A DNA stretch of 64,000 bases from Gordoniibacillus kamchatkensis (lineage in GTDB: Bacteria > Bacillota > Bacilli > Paenibacillales > NBRC-103111), in contig NZ_JXAK01000020.1 of the NCBI RefSeq assembly GCF_000829455.1, forward strand, positions 38,135 to 102,134. The letters are read 5' to 3'. Position numbers and translations under genes: made by a program. Numbering within the stretch: position 1 is the first letter of the stretch; the number at the start of each line of letters is the position of its first letter. The notes under the pieces were generated by a model. It ran no database searches, was not told the DNA's origin, and saw only the letters and a list, made by a program, of their open reading frames with translations. Of this stretch, positions 35,215 to 43,599 are shown in pieces.

Positions 35215-36183
35215 TCATGCTCCCGCCGCAGCCGCAGCTTCCATTAACCCTTTGATATAGCCGACGCCGAATAAACGGCCGAGCAGCTCGTAACCGGGGT
35301 TGGCATTGTCTTCGCCTTCCATCGTCGGCACATGGTCGGGCCTTGCCGGGCCTTTAAATCCGACCTCGTAATACGTTTTCATCGCTTCCAGCATATCGGT
35401 TTTCCCGTCGTCGTGGAACGTTTCTTCGAACTTCTCGGCCGTGCCGCGCACGTCCCGGAAATGGACGAAGAAGATTTTGTCCTGTGCGGCGAATTTGCGG
35501 ATGACGGCGGGAATATGTTCCCCGGCTGTCGCGAGCGTGCCTTGGCACAGCGTAATTCCGCTATATTCGCTCGGCACCAAATCGATGGCGCGCTGCAAAG
35601 CGTCGGCGCTGCGCAAAATTCGCGATACGCCGCGTATCGGGGAAATCGGCGGGTCGTCGGGATGGAGCGCCAGCTTCACCTTCGCCTTTTCGGCGACCGG
35701 CACGATTTTCTCCAAATAATACTTCAGGTTGTCCCAGAGCCGCTCTTCCGTCACGATCCCCGCTTCGGTTAACGGTGCGTTTCGCATCAAGGAATGATCG
35801 TAGCTGGATACGAGCGCCCCGCCTCTCGTACGGGTTGTCGTCGAAGTGCGAAACCAATTGAACTGGGCCATAAAGTTATAGCATAGCACGGGAATCCCCA
35901 AAGCCCCCATGTTGGTAATGAACTGCTGCATCACTTCGATTTCTTCGTCGCGCCCCGGCAGGCCCAGCTTGATTTTGTTCGTGGGCGGAGCCGATTCGAT
36001 GACGGCCAGCTCGAGCCCGAAATTTTCGAACCGCTGCTTCATGTGCAGCAGATTCATATAGTCCCACGGCTTCCAGCCGTTTTCTTCCCTCGGCAGCGGC
36101 CCTACGGCATAGTTCACTCCCATCTGCTTGGCAAGATGCCAGAGCCGGTTCGGATGAGAGGGAAAAAATTCGGCAAGCTGCAT
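35215..36183 (-). CDS. uxuA: Mannonate dehydratase
   Basis: Dehydrates D-mannonate to 2-keto-3-deoxygluconate with Fe2+ or Mn2+, in the cytosolic glucuronate route. It is a TIM barrel of 322 aa. Family hallmarks: RTSTTTRTRGGALVSSYD near residues 115-132 and LALHPDDPPISPIRGVSRI near residue 195, plus the ligand segments ITLCQGT and IFFVHFRDVRG, supplying the Cys and His metal ligands. It is the last gene of the permease-permease-binding protein-uxuA unit, 26 nt after the binding protein, which points to import of a hexuronide or hexuronate. The product KDG would go to KdgK at 13969. Confidence 0.93.
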   Translation of the reverse strand: MQLAEFFPSHPNRLWHLAKQMGVNYAVGPLPREENGWKPWDYMNLLHMKQRFENFGLELAVIESAPPTNKIKLGLPGRDEEIEVMQQFITNMGALGIPVLCYNFMAQFNWFRTSTTTRTRGGALVSSYDHSLMRNAPLTEAGIVTEERLWDNLKYYLEKIVPVAEKAKVKLALHPDDPPISPIRGVSRILRSADALQRAIDLVPSEYSGITLCQGTLATAGEHIPAVIRKFAAQDKIFFVHFRDVRGTAEKFEETFHDDGKTDMLEAMKTYYEVGFKGPARPDHVPTMEGEDNANPGYELLGRLFGVGYIKGLMEAAAAAGA

Positions 36184-36208
36184 CTTTCAACACTCCTCCG
36201 TTTGAGCT

Positions 36209-37551
36209 TTATTTTTTGCTGAGCTTGGCTTCCGTTTCCTTGCCCTTGGCGACGATTTTCTCGTAGGCTTGGTCGAGAGTTTCCTTATTGAACCGGACGG
36301 CATCCATTTCCGAAGTATACGTTTTGACGAAATCTTCCCATCCGGGAGGGGCCGGGTAGAAAGGCAGCGCTTTGCCGAGCGCCACATCGAGCAAAGCTTT
36401 GCCGATCTTGTCCGTCGGCTGCAAATTCGGCTCAAGCTCTTTATAAATTTCATCGTTAATCGGAATGCCGCGCGTCGTGCCGAGCACTTTCCCGGCTTCC
36501 TTATCCGTAATAAACCACTTGATGAACCGCTTGGCCTCATCTTTATATTTGGAAGTCGTGCTAACGCTCAGGAAAATCGTAGCCTGCGCCCAGCCGCCGC
36601 CGGAAGGGCCGACAGGGTTGTTGACAACCGCGACTTTGCCGGGGAGCAGCTGCTCGAGGACGCTTACCGAGCCAACCGTTTTCCCGGTCGTCATCACTGT
36701 GCCGGAAGCCATCGGGTCGGCCTCGGATCATTTTCTTTGAACGCGGCCTGCACTTCGGCGGGAGGAACGACGCCGTCTTTGCGGAACTGCGCGTAGGTTT
36801 GCTGATACTTGTACCATAAGTCCTTATCCAGATTGAATTTCGTTCCGTCTACCATCATCGGCCCTTTTCCGTAGGAAGTCTGATAAAATTGGTAGGAGTC
36901 CCACCCGCTGGAGCCGTCGCTGATCGGATATTTGTCTTTGGGCAATTTCTGCCGCGCTTCTTTGGCGAAGGCAAAGTAGTCGTCCCAGGTCCAATCTTTG
37001 AACGGCAGCTTGATTCCCGCCGCTTCGAGTTCGACTTTATTGTAAGCAATCCCCGCCCCGTTATGAGCGAGAGGAATGCCGTAGAGCTTCCCGTTTATTT
37101 TCAGATTCTCAATGATTTTCGGATCGACGATGCCTTTCAGATCGATACTGGACAAGTCCTCGAGCAGCCCTCGCTTCGCATAATCCTGAATGTAAGCGCC
37201 GTCCATTTGCAGAACGTCCGTCATCGATTTGGATGCCGCAAGCGTCGTCAATTTCGTCCAGTACCCGTCCCATGCCAAATATTCCGGCGTAAACTTGACG
37301 TTCGGATTTTGCTTCGTGTACAAATCAAGCGCCTTCAACGTAGCTTGATGCCTGGCGTCCGGCCCCCACCACATCATTTTCAGGTTCACCGCTTTATTGG
37401 ATTTGCCGGTATCCCCCGCATCGGATTTCGCACCCGCATCGGATGCGCCTGAGCCGCTCTGTCCGCTGCTGCTGCAGCCCGCCGCCAAAGCCATCCAAGC
37501 GGCAAGGGACACTACCGAAACCGCTTTGCCCCATTTCTTCCCGACATTCAT
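36209..37551 (-). pseudogene. Sugar ABC solute-binding lipoprotein, single-base frameshift
   Basis: Family-1 binding protein of the uxuA-linked importer. The signal peptide ends in LAAWMALAAGCSSSGQ, with the lipidated Cys in AAGC. The first frame stops at 36694-36696 after KENDPRPTRWLPAQ; the second holds MASGTVMTTGKTVGSV onward. Restoring one base within 36713-36725 (for example AGGGCC in place of AGGCC, giving NDPRADPMASG) joins them into about 447 aa, the usual length. It lies between the MalG-type permease and uxuA. Confidence 0.85.
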
Positions 37552-37590
37552 CTTCTCGTACCCCTTTCGTCAAATGAAATGTATATTGGG

Positions 37591-38430
37591 TCAGCCTTTG
37601 ATGCCGGTCGTCGCAATGCCTTCCACAAAATGCTTCTGGGCAGCGAAGAAGACGATAACCGAAGGCAGAATCGAGAGCAGCGACATGGCCAGCAGCTGCC
37701 CCCATTGAATTTCGAACTGGTCGACAAACATCCGCAGCCCGAGGCCCACCGTATATTTTTCGATGGAACTTAAATAGAGCACCTGTCCGAAGAAGTCGTC
37801 CCAGCTCCAAATAAACGTAAAGATCGCGACGGTGACCAAAGCCGGCTTGATCAGCGGGAAAATAACGCGCAAAAAGATGCCGTAAACCGAAGCTCCGTCG
37901 ATCTTGGCCGCTTCGTCCAACTCTCTCGGAATGCCTCGTATGAATTGAACGAGAAGGAAGACGAAAAATGCGCCGCCGCCGAGAAAATGGGGCAAAATGA
38001 GCGGAATATAGCTGTTCACGAGCCCCAGATTGTTGTACATAATGTATTGCGGCACGATCGTCACCTGCCCCGGGAGCATCATGGTCAGAAGCAGAATGGA
38101 AAACCAGAAACCGCGAAGCTTGAATTGCAGCCGGCCGAAGCCGTAAGCGACCAGTGCGCTCGTAATGATGGCCCCTAGCACGTTCCAAAATTCCATCGCC
38201 AAGGTGTTTTTGAAAAAGGTAGTAAACGAATATTCTGCGGAAAAATTCCAGCCTTTCGTGAAATTTTCCCACATCGGCTGCTCCGGCCATATGGTCGGCA
38301 AGCTCATTTCCGAATTTTTCTTCAAAGAAGCTCCGAGCCACCAAAACACCGGATACAGCATCAGCAGCGACGTAGCGAGCAGCATCACATGGCTCCCGGC
38401 GTGAGAAGCTTTGAAGCCGGATCCCCTCAT
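37591..38430 (-). CDS. Sugar ABC transporter permease, MalG type
   Basis: Second permease (279 aa) of the uxuA-linked CUT1 importer. First helix VMLLATSLLMLYPVFWWLG, EAA loop PRELDEAAKIDGASVYGIFL, end FVEGIATTGIKG. Its ATG at 38430 overlaps the stop of the upstream permease by 4 nt (ATGA), so the two are coupled. Confidence 0.94.
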   Translation of the reverse strand: MRGSGFKASHAGSHVMLLATSLLMLYPVFWWLGASLKKNSEMSLPTIWPEQPMWENFTKGWNFSAEYSFTTFFKNTLAMEFWNVLGAIITSALVAYGFGRLQFKLRGFWFSILLLTMMLPGQVTIVPQYIMYNNLGLVNSYIPLILPHFLGGGAFFVFLLVQFIRGIPRELDEAAKIDGASVYGIFLRVIFPLIKPALVTVAIFTFIWSWDDFFGQVLYLSSIEKYTVGLGLRMFVDQFEIQWGQLLAMSLLSILPSVIVFFAAQKHFVEGIATTGIKG

Positions 38431-39386
38431 TTCGCCCGTCCCCCTTCCGACTCGTAAAATACCCAGTATTTGGACATCAGGAAGTTGATTGCCGTAAGAG
38501 CGGCAATGATGACGAGCAAGATCCACGCAAGTGCCGAGGCATAGCCCATCTGATAGTTTTTGAACGCCTTTTCGAACAGGAACAGCGCATACATATAGGT
38601 GGAGTTTACAGGACCGCCATTCGTAATAACGAAGGCTGACGTAAACATTTGAAACGAGCCGATAACGCCCAGGACCAAGTTGAAAAACATGACAGGAGAC
38701 AGCATAGGAAGCGTAATATTAAAAAACCTGCGCACTTTCCCCGCTCCGTCGACCGCAGCGGATTCGTACAAGTCCTGCGGAATTTGCTTGAGTCCCGCAA
38801 GAAAAATGACCATCGTCGAACCGAATTGCCACGCATTCAAAAGCACGAGCGTTCCGAGCGAAGTATCGGGATTGGTCAGCCAGCCTACGCCTTTGATGTG
38901 GAACCATCCCAATACGTGGTTGATATATCCGTTCAGATCAAACATGTTTCTCCAGAGCACGGATACCGCGATGCTGCCGCCAATGAGCGAAGGGAAATAG
39001 ATCGCCGTCCGGTAAAAATTGATGCCCCGTATACTTTTGTTCAGCGCCATCGCCACCATAAGCGAACAAAACAATTTCACCGGCACGGAGAAAACGACAA
39101 ACGTAAACGTTACGCCAAGCGACGTTCGAAACAGCTCATCTTTAAACAATATTTCCGAGTAATTGCCGAGCCCCACCCATGTCGGATCTTCCAGCAAGGA
39201 GTACTCCGTAAACGAAAGGTAAAAAGACCGTACGATCGGCCAAAGCGTAAGCAGGAAAAATCCGATCAACCAAGGAGCTATGAACAGATAACCGGCCGCA
39301 TTATGTTCGTTTGAGTTCGCCATCCGTTTCTTCCGAACAAGCCGATGTCTGAATGAACCCCTTTGTGCGGACGCTTGAGGATTCAT
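38427..39386 (-). CDS. Sugar ABC transporter permease, MalF type
   Basis: First permease (319 aa) and first gene of the unit that continues with the second permease, the binding protein and uxuA. Basic N-terminus, then AGYLFIAPWLIGFFLLTLWP as the first helix; EAA loop QDLYESAAVDGAGKVRRFFN. GGGAGG lies about 6 nt upstream of the ATG at 39386. A palindromic cre-like site lies about 30 nt upstream of the start. Confidence 0.94.
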   Translation of the reverse strand: MNPQASAQRGSFRHRLVRKKRMANSNEHNAAGYLFIAPWLIGFFLLTLWPIVRSFYLSFTEYSLLEDPTWVGLGNYSEILFKDELFRTSLGVTFTFVVFSVPVKLFCSLMVAMALNKSIRGINFYRTAIYFPSLIGGSIAVSVLWRNMFDLNGYINHVLGWFHIKGVGWLTNPDTSLGTLVLLNAWQFGSTMVIFLAGLKQIPQDLYESAAVDGAGKVRRFFNITLPMLSPVMFFNLVLGVIGSFQMFTSAFVITNGGPVNSTYMYALFLFEKAFKNYQMGYASALAWILLVIIAALTAINFLMSKYWVFYESEGGRAK

Positions 39387-39414
39387 TTTTGACCTCCCTT
39401 CAGTTTATATGTTG

Positions 39415-39430
39415 CCGTAAGCGCTTACAG
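39415..39430. promoter_or_regulatory. Candidate CcpA cre site upstream of the uxuA-linked transporter
   Basis: The perfect 12-bp palindrome GTAAGCGCTTAC (39417-39428) sits in CTGTAAGCGCTTACGG on the minus strand, close to the cre consensus. It lies just upstream of the first permease gene and would mediate catabolite repression of hexuronate uptake. Motif match only. Confidence 0.5.
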
Positions 39431-39623
39431 ATGAACGCTGTATTACTAAAATATCAAACCGCTTTTCCCATGCACAGCAGACATTTTTATGATAATGTTT
39501 GTTTTTTTAACAATGCGTTTGCGGGAACCAGCTCAGCCAGTTGTCGTTCGGAATCCAGCCTGTCGAAATGACTATTATCGCGTATAATGTGGATACGAAG
39601 GACTGCTGATCGAGGTGGTTTCA

Positions 39624-40111
39624 TTGCGTTTACAACGATTTCGTCCTATATGGGGTACAGCCGCGGCGGAATTGCAGGAGCGGCTCGGCAACACCAATAC
39701 GGCGGAAGAGAAGGTCGCTTGCTTGCAAAGCTTTTACGCCGGCAATTGGAAAAATCCGCTCGCAGCAACGCATTCGTCGAATTTGCCGTCCGGCACATTA
39801 TGAATGGCCAAGGGCAAGTTTGGGTAGAAGAACTATGCAGGCAGGCCGGTTACACGAGACGGCATTTGGATCGCACATTTGCCGAGCTCGTTGGCGTCAG
39901 CCCGAAACAGCTTGCAGGCATCGTGAGGTTTCACCGATATTATCGAATGATGAATGCCGCCGGCGGTACAAGCTTTTCCCAGCTGAAGGAATGGTACGAC
40001 GCCTACTACGACCGTTCCCATTTCGTGAAGGAGTTTCAAAAATATACGGGCCTCTCGCCTCGGGAGTACAAGATGCGGCCTAACTCCTTCGGAACTATCT
40101 TTTTGCAATAA
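39624..40111 (+). pseudogene. AraC-family regulator remnant (N-terminal domain missing, frameshift)
   Basis: Only the C-terminal part of an AraC-type regulator is present: TAAAELQERLGNTNTAEEKV, then the helix-turn-helix VWVEELCRQAGYTRRHLDRT and GVSPKQLAGIVRFHRYYRMM, ending KYTGLSPREYKMRP. Relatives carry about 130 more residues (a cupin-like sensor) in front. A one-base loss in the four-base T run at 39732-39735 separates the two halves. A TTG at 39624 with GAGGTGG about 5 nt upstream would allow a 162-aa product after repair. Probably a decaying gene. Confidence 0.65.
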
Positions 40112-40199
40112 CCTGAGGGCTGCCGAGAAGCTATGTCCCATTTTTACAATTCCATCGGCTTATGATGCGCTATACTTGGCATGAAAGGAGATGGGAGCT

Positions 40200-40676
40200 A
40201 TGGATAGCAAGCTGTTTCTACATCAAATGGAGTTTTCACGGAAAGGTCTATTTCGAGTCATTGCGGATGTGACCGAGGAGGAAGCCAGGGTCGTCCCGCA
40301 AGGGTTCAACAATTCAATTTTGTGGAACGCGGGTCATATCGTCTTGTCCGTCGAGCAATTTCTTTTTTTCGGAACGCACCGGCAAGCCGCTTTGCCCTCC
40401 GCGTACATGGGCTTATTTTGGCGTGGCACCAAGCCTTCGGAGTGGAAAACCGACCCGCCTTCGCTGCAAGATGTCGTGCAGCTGATAAAGGAGCAGACGC
40501 AGCGGGTCAAGCATGAGTTCCAAGAAGCTTTGGACGCTTCCCTGCCCTCGCCGATGGATTTCCCGGGGATGCCTCCAATCCGAACCGTCAGCGAACTGAT
40601 GTGCATGACTCTATACCACGAAGCGCTCCATATCGGCTATATCAAGGCGTTGTTAAAATCCGCTCGCGCATCATAA
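40200..40676 (+). CDS. DinB-family protein
   Basis: Four-helix-bundle DinB/YfiT-superfamily protein of 158 aa. The three metal-binding histidines appear to be His in LWNAGHIVLSVEQF, and two in LYHEALHIGYIKALL near the C-terminus. Members are thought to be metal-dependent thiol transferases or hydrolases; this one has no assigned reaction. I chose the ATG at 40200 because AAAGGAG lies 9 nt upstream; the ATG at 40191 touches that site. Confidence 0.88.
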   Translation: MDSKLFLHQMEFSRKGLFRVIADVTEEEARVVPQGFNNSILWNAGHIVLSVEQFLFFGTHRQAALPSAYMGLFWRGTKPSEWKTDPPSLQDVVQLIKEQTQRVKHEFQEALDASLPSPMDFPGMPPIRTVSELMCMTLYHEALHIGYIKALLKSARAS

Positions 40677-40696
40677 ATATGAGCTCGTAAATAAAA

Positions 40697-40743
40697 ATGG
40701 GGGCTGTCCCTAGCAGGATTTATCCTGCAGGGACAGCCCCCAT
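40697..40743. terminator. Long nested hairpin between converging DinB and DeoD genes
   Basis: ATGGGGGCTGTCCCT (40697-40711) pairs with AGGGACAGCCCCCAT (40729-40743). Inside it GCAGGAT (40713-40719) pairs with ATCCTGC (40722-40728), giving a stem of about 22 bp with a one-base bulge. Probably a bidirectional terminator, with TTTTTA on the minus side. Confidence 0.75.
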
Positions 40744-40807
40744 TTCCAACCTCGAAATGGATACAACCGTCATTGAACATAGCCAAGATTTTGCGTTACG
40801 CGGAAGT

Positions 40808-41518
40808 TTACTGAAGTGAAATCGCCGTCTCCAGAGCCACTTCCATCATTTCCTTAAACGTCGTTTGCCGCTCTTCGGCCGTCGTCTCTTCTCCGGTGAG
40901 CAAATGATCGCTAACCGTTAAAACAGTTAGCGCACTAACGCCGTATTTGGCGGCAATGGTATAGAGGGCGGCCGTTTCCATCTCGACGCCGAGCACACCG
41001 TAATCCATCAGCTTTTGCACGATGGATTTATCGTCCCGGTAGAACATATCCGACGTGAAGATGTTTCCGACATGCAGCTTCAGCCCTTTTGCCGTTCCAC
41101 GGTCATAGGCCTCCTTTAGCAGCTGGAAGCTGGCGATAGGCGCAAAATCGAAGCCGCCGAAAATATTCCGGTTCATGCCGGAATCCGTACAGGAAGCTTG
41201 CGCGAGTATAACGTCGCGCACGCGAACGTGCTCTTGCATTGCGCCGCACGTTCCTACGCGAAACAGATTTTTGACGCCATATTCGCTGATCAGTTCGTTC
41301 ACATAAATGCTGATCGAAGGGACTCCCATCCCTGTGCCCTGAACGGATATGCGCTTGCCGTTGTACGTTCCCGTAAAGCCGAGCATGCCCCGGACGTTAT
41401 TGTAGCAATTTACATCCGTTAAATACGTTTCCGCTATGAACTTTGCCCGCAGAGGATCTCCGGGCAATAAAATCGTTTCGGCAATATCTCCTCGTTTAGC
41501 TCCAATATGTACGCTCAT
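40808..41518 (-). CDS. deoD: Purine-nucleoside phosphorylase, DeoD type
   Basis: Cleaves purine (deoxy)nucleosides with phosphate to base and (deoxy)ribose-1-phosphate; cytosolic hexamer. At 236 aa it has the usual length. Family features: [20 protein letters not shown] with the phosphate-binding Arg, [16 protein letters not shown] (PNP/UDP signature), [17 protein letters not shown] for ribose binding, and the catalytic Asp in [11 protein letters not shown]. Start: ATG at 41518; the frame is open far upstream across the next gene, which is only a shadow. It stands alone between the DinB and AraC genes. Confidence 0.96.
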   Translation of the reverse strand: MSVHIGAKRGDIAETILLPGDPLRAKFIAETYLTDVNCYNNVRGMLGFTGTYNGKRISVQGTGMGVPSISIYVNELISEYGVKNLFRVGTCGAMQEHVRVRDVILAQASCTDSGMNRNIFGGFDFAPIASFQLLKEAYDRGTAKGLKLHVGNIFTSDMFYRDDKSIVQKLMDYGVLGVEMETAALYTIAAKYGVSALTVLTVSDHLLTGEETTAEERQTTFKEMMEVALETAISLQ

Positions 41519-41583
41519 GAAATGGTTCCTCCATATTTTCTTAGTTTCGTCGTGATACATCATATCATAAGATTGAACTCGCT

Positions 41584-42372
41584 TCACGAGAGCAGGTCGG
41601 CCTGCTGCTCTTTGCGCCAATCCGATGCGGCTGCTCCTTCCTGCAGCATAAACCATCGGCTGAACGAATGGACGCTGGCAAAGCCGACGGCTTCGGCGAT
41701 CTGTTTGATCGGTTTGTCCGACGAGCGCAGCAGCCATTTCGCTTCGGTGAGTCTGCACTGCTGCTGATATTGCTTGGGGGACATGCCGTATGCCGCCGTG
41801 AAAGCGCTGCGGAAAGCGGACTCGGACAGCTTGGTCCGTTTGGCCAATTCGGCAACGCGAATGTCGCGGTTCAAGTTGCCGCGAATGTAATCGGCGGCGT
41901 CGGGCACCGAAGCCGCGTGATCCGTCCTGCTCGCATGCTGCAGTAAAAACAGCAGCAGCACCCTGGTCCACGTTCCGTAACAGTCGGCCCTGTCGGCGAG
42001 CGGCCTGGAGGCGATTTTGAGAAAGCTGCGATACAGCGTTTCGTACATGTCCAGCTCGCTTCGCGGCAGGGCGACGAGCGACAGCTTGCCGGGGAGCGCG
42101 AGCCGCCCGAACAGCTGCAATAGGGAAGGCGTCATCCGGTTCGCCTGAAAAACGCCGAAACGGATCGGGGTAACGGACCAGAACCGGTGCGGCAAGCATG
42201 GCGGGATCAGCACGACATGTCCGGCGGCAATCGGCAACGTCAGCTCTCCGGCCTGAACCATACCTTGTCCCTCAAGCACTACGGAAAATTCGGCATCGTC
42301 GTGAGCGTGGAAGCCCATATCCCAGCCGCGGTCATGCGAGACGATGCCGCTTTTGATGGCAATTTCGGACAA
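41584..42372 (-). CDS. AraC-family regulator with N-terminal cupin sensor
   Basis: Regulator of 262 aa. The cupin part is recognisable in [18 protein letters not shown] and [14 protein letters not shown]. The C-terminal DNA-binding domain has [20 protein letters not shown] and [21 protein letters not shown] favour the TTG at 42372 because GAGGTG lies 7 nt upstream; an ATG at 42417 is very close to a TATAAT box at about 42430 and has no ribosome site. It is divergent from the PhyH gene at 42536, which it probably controls. Confidence 0.85.
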   Translation of the reverse strand: MSEIAIKSGIVSHDRGWDMGFHAHDDAEFSVVLEGQGMVQAGELTLPIAAGHVVLIPPCLPHRFWSVTPIRFGVFQANRMTPSLLQLFGRLALPGKLSLVALPRSELDMYETLYRSFLKIASRPLADRADCYGTWTRVLLLFLLQHASRTDHAASVPDAADYIRGNLNRDIRVAELAKRTKLSESAFRSAFTAAYGMSPKQYQQQCRLTEAKWLLRSSDKPIKQIAEAVGFASVHSFSRWFMLQEGAAASDWRKEQQADLLS

Positions 42373-42535
42373 TGGATCGCACCTCGCCCGTCTCGTCGTG
42401 TTGTTCCGATACTTCATACAAACAAGTCTATTATAACAGGCGTTTCGGTTACATGCTTCGGCGATTTCGCTAAATACTTCCTTTGTCCCTCTTTCTATAC
42501 TTGAACATGTAACGATACAGGGCGGAGGGATTTCA

Positions 42536-43432
42536 ATGAAACTGACTATGGGAAATGCGGAACTGACGATGGGGACGAAGTATTTGACGGAGCTGCGAAG
42601 CTCGAACGAGCTGCTGCACGATACGGAAGCGCTGCGCACCCGTCTGAACGAGGACGGCTATTTGCTCCTTCGCGGCTTTCATGACCGGGAGCAGGTGCTG
42701 AAGGCGCGGCAAGGCATTCTCCGCAAGCTGGCGGCGATGGGCAAGATCGATGCCGCGCACCCGCTGGACGAAGGCGTCATAGCTCCCGGCGCGAAAGGCG
42801 CCATGTTCGGCGGACCGGCCAACCCGAGCGATCCGGACATGCAACCGTTCTACAGTCTGGTCAGCGGCCGGAACGTCATGAGCTTTTTTGACCGGTTGCT
42901 TGGCGGGGAGTCGATAACCTACGATTACAAGTGGCCGCGCGCGGTCGGAAGCGGCGACAATACGGGAGCCCACTATGACGTCGTCTATATGGGGCGCGGT
43001 ACGAAACTTGTTTACACGATGTGGACTCCTCTCGGAGACATTCCGTATGAGCTCGGTACCTTGGCGATGTGCCTCGGCTCCCGACACTTCGAAAACATCA
43101 GGCGGACGTACGGCGAAATGGACGTCGACCGGGACAACGTAGCGACAGGCTGGTTTTCGAACGATCCTATCGAAATGGTCGAAAAGTTCGGCGGGCAATG
43201 GGCGACGACTTCTTTTGCCGCGGGGGACGTTATCATTTTCGGCATGTTTATGATGCATGCTTCCACGAACAATACGACGAACCGATTCCGGATCAGCTCG
43301 GATACGCGCTACCAGCTCCGCTCGGAACCGGTTGACGAGCGCTGGATCGGCTCCAAGCCGAAAGGGCATTACGCCTGGGGACGGGGCGACGTGAAGAGCG
43401 TGGAACAAGCCCGCAAGGAATGGGGCGTGTGA
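42536..43432 (+). CDS. Phytanoyl-CoA dioxygenase (PhyH) family protein
   Basis: Fe(II)/2-oxoglutarate-dependent oxygenase fold, 298 aa. The iron-binding facial triad is visible: HYD in NTGAHYDVVYM near residue 145 and the distal His in FGMFMMHASTNN near residue 240. A following Arg (NRFRISSDTRYQL) would hold 2-oxoglutarate. Such proteins hydroxylate small molecules, and those beside AraC-cupin regulators in Paenibacillus are of unknown substrate. GGAGG lies 7-8 nt upstream of the ATG. Divergent from the AraC-cupin regulator. Confidence 0.9.
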   Translation: MKLTMGNAELTMGTKYLTELRSSNELLHDTEALRTRLNEDGYLLLRGFHDREQVLKARQGILRKLAAMGKIDAAHPLDEGVIAPGAKGAMFGGPANPSDPDMQPFYSLVSGRNVMSFFDRLLGGESITYDYKWPRAVGSGDNTGAHYDVVYMGRGTKLVYTMWTPLGDIPYELGTLAMCLGSRHFENIRRTYGEMDVDRDNVATGWFSNDPIEMVEKFGGQWATTSFAAGDVIIFGMFMMHASTNNTTNRFRISSDTRYQLRSEPVDERWIGSKPKGHYAWGRGDVKSVEQARKEWGV

Positions 43433-43502
43433 ACGTCAGAGCTGGTGGGCGCGGCAGGAACAGCTTTCTTAGATCGAACTGACGGCATGGCCCATTAACG
43501 TG

Positions 43503-43547
43503 CCAAAAAAGAGCGCCACGCGTCCGAATCCGGATGCGTGGCGCCCC
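43503..43547 (-). terminator. Terminator of the transporter-MgtC-sulfatase operon
   Basis: On the minus strand GCGCCACGC (43536-43544) pairs with GCGTGGCGC (43513-43521), with inner pairs TCCGG/CCGGA-like. It is followed by TCTTTTTTGG, about 55 nt beyond the sulfatase stop. Confidence 0.88.
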
Positions 43548-43599
43548 GCCCTTTGCCATGTAACGTTTTGCGGCGCCCGCCGACGACCTTCAATTGCCG

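Noticed and set aside
40697..40743. The long hairpin as a small RNA or riboswitch
   Set aside because: It lies between two converging genes where a bidirectional terminator is expected, and no promoter precedes it.
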